Source: Chloroflexota bacterium
GTDB taxonomy: Bacteria > Chloroflexota > Anaerolineae > Caldilineales > Caldilineaceae
Assembly: GCA_030058085.1 (NCBI GenBank)
Contig: JASGTU010000171.1
Coordinates: 1 to 41,159 of the forward strand
Length of the DNA: 41,159 bases
Direction: 5' to 3'
Shown here in pieces: positions 36,168-41,159 of the stretch; the first letter of the stretch is position 1, and the number at the start of each line of letters is the position of its first letter. The notes beneath the pieces were generated by a model. The model worked only from the letters and a program-made list of their open reading frames with translations. It did no database searches and had not been told where the DNA came from. Both the position numbers and the translations under genes were made by a program.

Positions 36168-37064
36168 GTGTCTGAGGTTATTCGCTTCGGCGTTATCGGC
36201 GGAAGCGGCGTCTACCAGATGGAGGCGCTTGACGACGTTGAGGAAATCGCGCTCGAAACGCCCTTCGGCGCCCCGTCGGACAGCTATGTGGTCGGCTCAG
36301 TTCACGGACAGCGCGTTGCCTTCCTTGCACGTCACGGCCGCGGCCACCGCATCAGCCCAACAAGGCTGAACCAGCGCGCCAACATCTACGGTTTCAAGAT
36401 GCTCGGCGTAGAATACCTCATCAGCGTCAGCGCTTGCGGCAGCCTTCAGGAGCAGTACGAACCAGGCCACATCGTTGTGCCGGACCAGTTGTTCGACCGG
36501 ACTAATGGCAGAGCCCTGTCTTTCTTCGATGATCCGGCAGCCGGCACGGATGACCTCGTCGTCCACATCAGCTTGGCCGAACCCTTCTGCGCATTCCTCA
36601 GCGATATCTGCTACGAGGCGGCCCGTCAAACAGGCAATCCCGTTCACAAAGGGGGCGGTTTTGTCACCATCGAAGGGCCTCGCTTTAGCACCAAGGCCGA
36701 GAGCGAAGTGTTCCGTAGTTGGGGCATGGACATCATCGGCATGACGACCACGCCCGAAGCCCAGTTGGCAAGAGAAGCGGAGATGAGCTACGCCGTGATG
36801 GCGCACGTCACAGACTATGACGTGTGGCACGAAACTGAGGAGGCGGTAACCGTCGAGGCCGTGATACGTGTTCTGATGCACAACACCGAGGTAGCCAAAC
36901 AAGCCGTGTCGAACGCCATTCGTGCGTTGGCTGACGCCGGACCCAGCCCCTATGCTGATGCGCTCAAGGACGCCATCATCACAGATCGTAAATACGTGTC
37001 GCACACAACGATCAACAATCTGCGCCATATCGTGGGCAAGTACTTTGACGGCGCCAGCGCCTGA
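36168..37064 (+). CDS. mtnP: S-methyl-5'-thioadenosine phosphorylase
   Basis: The enzyme splits methylthioadenosine with phosphate into adenine and methylthioribose-1-phosphate in methionine salvage. Start is the GTG at 36168, with AGGAG 8 nt upstream, giving 298 residues. Motifs include IGGSGVY (phosphate loop, residues 10-16), LARHGRGHRISPTRLNQRANIYGFK, SVSACGSLQEQYEPGHIVVPDQLFDRT, VTIEGPRFSTKAES and GMTTTPEAQLAREAEMSYAVMAHVTDYD. The TDYD ending of the base-binding block and the MTTxPE motif fit MTA phosphorylase better than guanine/hypoxanthine PNP. About 113 bp separates it from the RmlC-like gene, so it may have its own promoter, but I could not identify one. Confidence 0.92.
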   Translation: MSEVIRFGVIGGSGVYQMEALDDVEEIALETPFGAPSDSYVVGSVHGQRVAFLARHGRGHRISPTRLNQRANIYGFKMLGVEYLISVSACGSLQEQYEPGHIVVPDQLFDRTNGRALSFFDDPAAGTDDLVVHISLAEPFCAFLSDICYEAARQTGNPVHKGGGFVTIEGPRFSTKAESEVFRSWGMDIIGMTTTPEAQLAREAEMSYAVMAHVTDYDVWHETEEAVTVEAVIRVLMHNTEVAKQAVSNAIRALADAGPSPYADALKDAIITDRKYVSHTTINNLRHIVGKYFDGASA

Positions 37065-37129
37065 GTTCTGCCCGGTTCTAGACGAGACGAGCGCGCTCAA
37101 ACATGATTGCTCGCCTGTGCGCTTCGTTT

Positions 37130-37158
37130 TTGCTTTTTCGCGTCCGAACAACTATACT
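37130..37158 (+). promoter_or_regulatory. Promoter of rpmG
   Basis: TTGCTT (37130-37135), a 17-bp spacer and TATACT (37153-37158) lie 43 bp before the rpmG start, with AAGGAG at 37188-37193 in the leader. Confidence 0.6.
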
Positions 37159-37201
37159 GTTCAGGTTGACACATTAGGATGGAAGTCAAGGAGCACTAGA
37201 C

Positions 37202-37363
37202 ATGGCGAAAAAAGGACCGCGAGTACTCGTCAAGATGCGCAGCACCGAGAGCTCGCATATGTATCTGACCGAAAAGAACCGGCGCAATGATTCGGCGCGG
37301 CTAGAACTGCGCAAGTACGATCCGGTCGTGCGCCGTCATGTAATCTACCGCGAGACGAAATAG
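37202..37363 (+). CDS. rpmG: 50S ribosomal protein L33
   Basis: This short gene encodes 53 residues: [20 protein letters not shown], then [20 protein letters not shown], then [13 protein letters not shown]. The KNRRN...RLELRKYDP...H.IYRETK pattern is diagnostic of L33 of the large ribosomal subunit. It has no cysteine at all, so it is the zinc-free form. AAGGAG lies 8 nt before the ATG, a promoter stands upstream and a strong terminator starts 43 bp downstream, so it is a single-gene unit. The usual secE and nusG neighbours are absent. Confidence 0.96.
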   Translation: MAKKGPRVLVKMRSTESSHMYLTEKNRRNDSARLELRKYDPVVRRHVIYRETK

Positions 37364-37406
37364 TCGACGGCGTTCGTCTCGACGGACCACTTTCTGTCTA
37401 TTCGAA

Positions 37407-37435
37407 AGGCGCAGGGGCAGCCCTGCGCCTGCTTT
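37407..37435 (+). terminator. Intrinsic terminator after rpmG
   Basis: AGGCGCAGGG (37407-37416) and CCCTGCGCCT (37421-37430) form a perfect 10-bp stem with the loop GCAG. A short T-run (GCTTTG) follows. Confidence 0.75.
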
Positions 37436-37762
37436 GTGCGCGCCGAACTTGCGCACAGCCGTCAATGGAACATAACAATCGTAGGCAACGTCTATATCAT
37501 TCGTACGAGATTCGTTTGGCAAAGGCATGGGAGTTGATTCTCACCGGCGGCTAACTAGGTGTATGATGGAAGTTGGCCTGCCAAACCGCCTGCGGACTGC
37601 GTATCGGGCAAAAGCAAGTAGAACGAACGCCAGCCCGACAGCCCATCTTGCGTCATGCTCGTGGGTTGCGAAACAGTCAATTCGGTGATGCGCCCAGACA
37701 TACCGGCTATAGAAGCCGCAATTCGTTGTGAACCCTAGGCGCATACCAAGGATGTAGATGAT
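37436..37762. other. Intergenic stretch without a supported gene
   Basis: About 330 bp between the rpmG terminator and the SH3b protein gene. I find no tRNA, riboswitch or family-like protein on either strand. AAGGA at 37748-37752 serves the downstream gene. TATAGA at 37708 could be a -10 element but has no -35 partner. Confidence 0.5.
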
Positions 37763-39385
37763 ATGAACAGGTCCGTTTTCTTTAGTGGTTTAGCCGCGAT
37801 ATCTGTCTTTTTCGCTGTGCTGGCGATGTTCTCCGTCGCCGCAGCTGAGACGCCAGACAAACTAGGCCCTTTGGCGTATGCTCTGCCAGCAGATACGGCG
37901 CAGACAGCGCCAGTTACCGCTACTCCCTCTGTCGTCGCTACTCCCACCACGACGGCGCCTGCAATCTCGGCGCCGATCGGCCTGATCAGCCCGACCGTTG
38001 CGGTGACTGCTTCTGCTGAGTCGCCAGTTCCGGAGCTTGATCAAAGCCAACCCCTGAGCGGCACGATTATTGCCAATCGCACAGACTATACGGCACGTTA
38101 TTTCGTCGAAGGAGAAATGGCCCAGTTGGAGCCGATGCGTTCCACAGGCCTTCAACTCCCGCGTGTGAGCGCCGTTCTTAACCTCTACTCTTGCGACGCC
38201 TCGTCGCCCGAATCCGATAGCGGCTGCTATTGGGATCCATATTTGCTGCAGCGTGACGGCTTCTATGAGATCTACGACGCCTCTCAGCTCGAGAACTTGC
38301 CGCGCTTGATGCTGCGTGAAGCAGACGCGCCGCCGCAGAATCAGGTATGGGTTCAGAACCGCACGGGCCGGCAGGAAATGGTCGTCTACAAAGACTCGAC
38401 TTACGAAGTCGCCGCAGGCGCTGTCGAGCAGTTCGAAGTCGCGGCAGATGTTCCGGCAATCCTTTACGTGCGCAGTTGTCTGACGCAAAATGCCAGTACG
38501 GTGTGCGAATGGTCACCGCTCACGCTGGACCGCGGCGGATATTTCGCAATGGTCGAGATTTCCTCTCCCGGCGCTTCCGCAGGTAGCCGTATCACCACCA
38601 TCGACTTGCGCCCTGTTGTCGACGCCGGCGGCGAATACATCGCCCCTTCACCGGAAGTGGTCTGCCAGACTCAGGTGCCGGCTATCAACGTGCGCAGCGG
38701 GCCCGGTCTCCAATACGAGATCATCGGAAAAGTGCGTGAACAGGTAGGAGAACCAGGCCGCGTAATAGTCATCGGCCGCAGCGTGGACCGTCAATGGTAT
38801 GCTGTGGCGGACTCGGTTGCGCCTGGCGGCTGGGTTACGAGCAGCCCCAGTTTCATCCTATGCACCGGCGACGCCGAGCAATTGCCCATTGTCGAGTTCT
38901 CTGGCGGAACCCTCGCTGCTACGCCAACACCCGTTCCCGTCGCACAGACGCCCCCAGTAGCGAATCAGGACGAAGCGCTGGCGGCGCCGCCCGAACAGGC
39001 AGAGCAGCCAGAGGACAGCCCGCCTGCCGCAGAGGGGGCTGAGGAGGCCGAAGAGCCAACCGAATCGGACGATCAAGCAGAATCGGGAATTCCAGAGGGG
39101 TTGGCAATGCTCCTCGTTAATAACGGCTTCCAGTTCGACATGCGCTTCACCATCGATCAGAAGTACCGCCCGACCGAAGGTCCCAGCGAGTACGATCTGC
39201 TGCCTGGCGAGGCTGTCTCCATCCTGGTTTATCCCGGTCAGATTGCCTTTACCGCCAGCAGTCCCTGGAATGGACTCTCAGGAAACTCAGACCTATACGT
39301 CGACAGCGATCAGTCTATTACACTGTGGCTGCGTTTCGAGCCCGACGAAGGCGACTCCGGAGAGTGGAATCTCGCCTGGGATTAG
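37763..39385 (+). CDS. Exported SH3b-like domain protein
   Basis: The 540-residue protein has a signal peptide (cut near VAAAE, about residue 29) and a Thr/Pro/Ala-rich linker. Two similar beta-rich regions follow, about 95-200 and 200-290, each with a Cys-containing block (NLYSCDASSPESDSGCYWDPYLL and YVRSCLTQNASTVCEWSPLTL), so they look like a duplicated domain with a disulfide. About residues 298-375 contain an SH3b-like unit (PAINVRSGPGLQYEIIGKV...RQWYAVAD...GGWVTSS), a fold that often binds cell-wall material. An acidic, proline-rich linker leads to a C-terminal beta domain. AAGGA lies 10 nt upstream of the ATG. The function is unknown; an envelope role is inferred. A bidirectional terminator follows. 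Confidence 0.82.
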   Translation: MNRSVFFSGLAAISVFFAVLAMFSVAAAETPDKLGPLAYALPADTAQTAPVTATPSVVATPTTTAPAISAPIGLISPTVAVTASAESPVPELDQSQPLSGTIIANRTDYTARYFVEGEMAQLEPMRSTGLQLPRVSAVLNLYSCDASSPESDSGCYWDPYLLQRDGFYEIYDASQLENLPRLMLREADAPPQNQVWVQNRTGRQEMVVYKDSTYEVAAGAVEQFEVAADVPAILYVRSCLTQNASTVCEWSPLTLDRGGYFAMVEISSPGASAGSRITTIDLRPVVDAGGEYIAPSPEVVCQTQVPAINVRSGPGLQYEIIGKVREQVGEPGRVIVIGRSVDRQWYAVADSVAPGGWVTSSPSFILCTGDAEQLPIVEFSGGTLAATPTPVPVAQTPPVANQDEALAAPPEQAEQPEDSPPAAEGAEEAEEPTESDDQAESGIPEGLAMLLVNNGFQFDMRFTIDQKYRPTEGPSEYDLLPGEAVSILVYPGQIAFTASSPWNGLSGNSDLYVDSDQSITLWLRFEPDEGDSGEWNLAWD

Positions 39386-39434
39386 GCTGATGCCGCTCTC
39401 CCGCTAACTGACTCTCTTCCAAACAGCACATAAT

Positions 39435-39466
39435 AAAAGAGGCGGCCCAGTGGGGCTGCCTCTTTT
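39435..39466. terminator. Bidirectional intrinsic terminator
   Basis: AAAAGAGGCGGCCC (39435-39448) and GGGCTGCCTCTTTT (39453-39466) form a 14-bp stem with one G-U pair and a 4-nt loop. T-runs lie on both strands, fitting its place between two convergent genes. Confidence 0.85.
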
Positions 39467-39514
39467 GTTAACCATCACGTTTTCTGCACGCGCAACTTGC
39501 GACGGATCGCCTTG

Positions 39515-40324
39515 CTACCCGCCCTCAAGACGGTAGCGCACATACAGTTCACGCGTTTCCTCGTCACTCGATAGCTGGAACGTCGCCGGCGGCCCGGCAG
39601 GATTGCCGTCAGCGTCCGCCAACTGCACTACCCAATCGCCTGCCTGCGTCTCCACGAAGATCGCCGTGAGGTTCGTGAAGCGGCTGTACGGACCCGGCGC
39701 GTCACGCGTCACCCGCGGCAGCCCGCCGGTCGACTGCTGATCAACTGCCAGTTCCGCCCCATTGTGCCGCACGCTCAGGCTGTACCCTTCAAGACCAAAT
39801 TCCGTGGGCGAGTAGATATAAGCATAGATTCGCACCACATTTGGCGCCAACGATTCCGTGGGGAACTTCTGCGCAGTCTCCAGGATAAAACCATAGTCGG
39901 GCGAAGCCGTTGGCGTCGGTTCGATGGTCGGCGTCGCCGTTGGCTCCGGTGTGGCGGTAAGCGTAACAGTCGGCGTGCTGGTAGGCGGCTCCGGTGTGGC
40001 TGTCGGCGGAGGTTGAGGTGTGTCCGTGGGAGGCGGTGCAACCGGCTCGGGCGGGACTGCAGCAACCACAGTCTCGGCATCCGCCGGCTCGGATCCCGCC
40101 GGCACGACAACCAGGATAGGCGTGGGCGTAAAGGTTGGCACAGGCGTCCGCGTCGGCTCCCCGCGCCCGAACACTCCGCAGCCGGTTAATAACGTGACGG
40201 CTGTAGTCACCGCCACTAACCTGCACACCGCGGCTTTCGTCAACCTATGCGCCGCCCAGGAGACGCCACACAGGACTTTTCGCCACCGGATTGATTGGGA
40301 GTCGGCAACTGAATCACCCATCAT
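39515..40324 (-). CDS. Lipoprotein with Pro/Thr-rich linker and C-terminal beta domain
   Basis: The 269-residue frame has a lipobox LLTGC (lipidated Cys C49) after a hydrophobic stretch. The N-terminal region before it is long, so a later start (for example TTG or GTG at residues 28 or 33) is possible. A linker of about 90 residues is rich in repeated TP and PTxTP units, probably extended and surface-exposed. The C-terminal 125 residues (DYGFILETAQKFPTESLAPNVVRIYAY onward) seem to be a beta-rich domain that I do not recognise. It shares the TPTP linker style with the exported proteins nearby. It converges with the SH3b gene across a strong terminator. Confidence 0.8.
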   Translation of the reverse strand: MMGDSVADSQSIRWRKVLCGVSWAAHRLTKAAVCRLVAVTTAVTLLTGCGVFGRGEPTRTPVPTFTPTPILVVVPAGSEPADAETVVAAVPPEPVAPPPTDTPQPPPTATPEPPTSTPTVTLTATPEPTATPTIEPTPTASPDYGFILETAQKFPTESLAPNVVRIYAYIYSPTEFGLEGYSLSVRHNGAELAVDQQSTGGLPRVTRDAPGPYSRFTNLTAIFVETQAGDWVVQLADADGNPAGPPATFQLSSDEETRELYVRYRLEGG

Positions 40325-40491
40325 TCAGAGAACCGCCATATCGACACATGCGCCTATGGTATCCCATGTCCGATCACCGAGCAAATGAATCCCTCACGGA
40401 TAGGATTACCTACGCCACTAACGTATGGCGCTGCTGAACGTTCCCCACTACATTGCGTTCCCTATCGACATTTTGTAACGCACGCCCAGCC

Positions 40492-40520
40492 TTCAATCCC
40501 TGAGGCCGCTATGATAGAAT
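40492..40520 (+). promoter_or_regulatory. Possible promoter of the amidohydrolase gene
   Basis: TTCAAT (40492-40497), a 17-bp spacer and TAGAAT (40515-40520) give a moderate sigma-70 match about 87 bp before the ATG at 40607. Confidence 0.3.
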
Positions 40521-40606
40521 GACTGCCGAAACGAGTCGACGAAACCGGTCGTCGCCTTCACCATGACAGCCATAATCGTGAACCTCAGGCCAAAGGAGCG
40601 CCGCAT

Positions 40607-41159
40607 ATGCCTCGCATAATCGATGCCCACATACACTATGGCGACGACGCGCCGCAACTGCTCGCGCTGCTCGACGAACTCGACGTGATGCTGCTCAACA
40701 TCAGTCTCGTATCGGATCCGGCAGAGGACTGGCGCGCCCAAGCGGATCACTACGCAGATCTCCATCGTCGCTTTCCGAAGCATTTCGCCTGGTGCACGAC
40801 GATATTTCTGCCCAACTTCGACGATCCGAAGTACGCCGAGCGCGCAATTGCTGGCTTAGAACGCGACTTCGCAAACGGCGCGGTTGGCTGTAAAGTCTGG
40901 AAGAATGTCGGCATGGACGTTCGCAAGCCGGACGGTTCATTTGTCATGATCGACGATGCAATCTTTACGCCCATCTTCGACTACATCGCCCAGCGCGACA
41001 GCACCCTCCTCCTGCATATGGCCGAACCGCTAGCCTGCTGGCTGCCGCTCGATGACAAAAGCCCACACTTCAGCTACTACAGCACCCATCCTGAGTGGCA
41101 CATGTTCAACCGGCCTGATTTCCCCTCCCACGCCGAGATAATCGCCGCCCGCGATCGCC
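40607..41159 (+). CDS. Amidohydrolase-family protein (3' end outside window)
   Basis: An open frame starts at 40607, with AAAGGAG 8 nt upstream, and runs off the right edge, giving 184 residues. It begins MPRIIDAHIHYGDDAPQLLA, with the metal-binding HxH motif (H8, H10) of the amidohydrolase superfamily. A GCKVWKNVGM block follows at about residue 97, and LLLHMAEP at about residue 142 probably contributes another metal or substrate histidine. The layout suggests a COG2159-type metal-dependent hydrolase or decarboxylase, but the C-terminal Asp and the substrate-binding region lie beyond the window, so the substrate cannot be named. Confidence 0.85.
   Translation, partial: MPRIIDAHIHYGDDAPQLLALLDELDVMLLNISLVSDPAEDWRAQADHYADLHRRFPKHFAWCTTIFLPNFDDPKYAERAIAGLERDFANGAVGCKVWKNVGMDVRKPDGSFVMIDDAIFTPIFDYIAQRDSTLLLHMAEPLACWLPLDDKSPHFSYYSTHPEWHMFNRPDFPSHAEIIAARDR

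Noticed and set aside
37541-37744. Minus-strand open frame of 67 codons
   Set aside because: Short, no ribosome binding site, no family resemblance; not enough support for a gene.
37436-37762. Possible tRNA or riboswitch after rpmG
   Set aside because: No cloverleaf or T-arm sequence and no known aptamer core could be found.
37862-38488. Minus-strand open frame of 208 codons
   Set aside because: Antisense to the SH3b protein, which has a signal peptide and recognisable domains; no ribosome binding site.
39900-40160. Repetitive sequence resembling a tandem repeat
   Set aside because: It encodes the Thr/Pro-rich linker of the lipoprotein; repeats are irregular and explained by coding.

Overview
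The window looks like a chromosome segment from a Chloroflexota bacterium, probably near Anaerolineae/Caldilineae. That placement is inferred from family content: a DUF2298 ('Chlor_Arch_YYY') membrane protein and a GT39-DUF2298 fusion, an Agl23-type membrane protein, NHL/PA14/FG-GAP ectodomains, proline/threonine-rich 'TPTP' linkers on exported proteins, and GC-rich coding sequence. No mobile element, CRISPR array or rRNA was seen.

Region 1 (1-18874, all minus strand) is one tightly packed run. In transcription order it holds a membrane-anchored DUF348/G5/3D cell-wall protein, a giant GT39-DUF2298 fusion, a stand-alone DUF2298 protein, a stand-alone GT39-like protein, an Agl23-like protein with a C-terminal NHL propeller, a GT39 protein with two PA14 domains and an NHL tail, and a LysM protein that leaves the window. 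Gaps are 7 to 92 bp, so an operon is likely. I infer an envelope-glycan assembly and wall-remodelling system using lipid-linked sugars. This is the most interesting part of the window.

Region 2 (19108-25930) has a further GT39 protein divergent from that run. It meets, stop codon against stop codon, an exported FG-GAP repeat protein that is translationally coupled to pyrB. pyrC, encoding a CAD-like dihydroorotase, lies upstream. A pyrC terminator and a second hairpin with a competing alternative fold lie in front of pyrB, suggesting attenuation.

Region 3 (26149-33206) holds an SPFH/band 7 protein, a secreted VIT/vWA protein, tRNA-Gly(CCC) with its own strong promoter and terminator, a GNAT acetyltransferase, and a two-gene unit of an SRAP (YedK/HMCES) abasic-site protein and a membrane-anchored TPR protein.

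Region 4 (33484-41159) carries hisZ-hisG-RmlC-like genes with overlapping ends, mtnP, rpmG (zinc-free L33), an exported SH3b-like protein, a lipoprotein with a long Pro/Thr linker, and the start of an amidohydrolase. Several well-formed intrinsic terminators separate these units.
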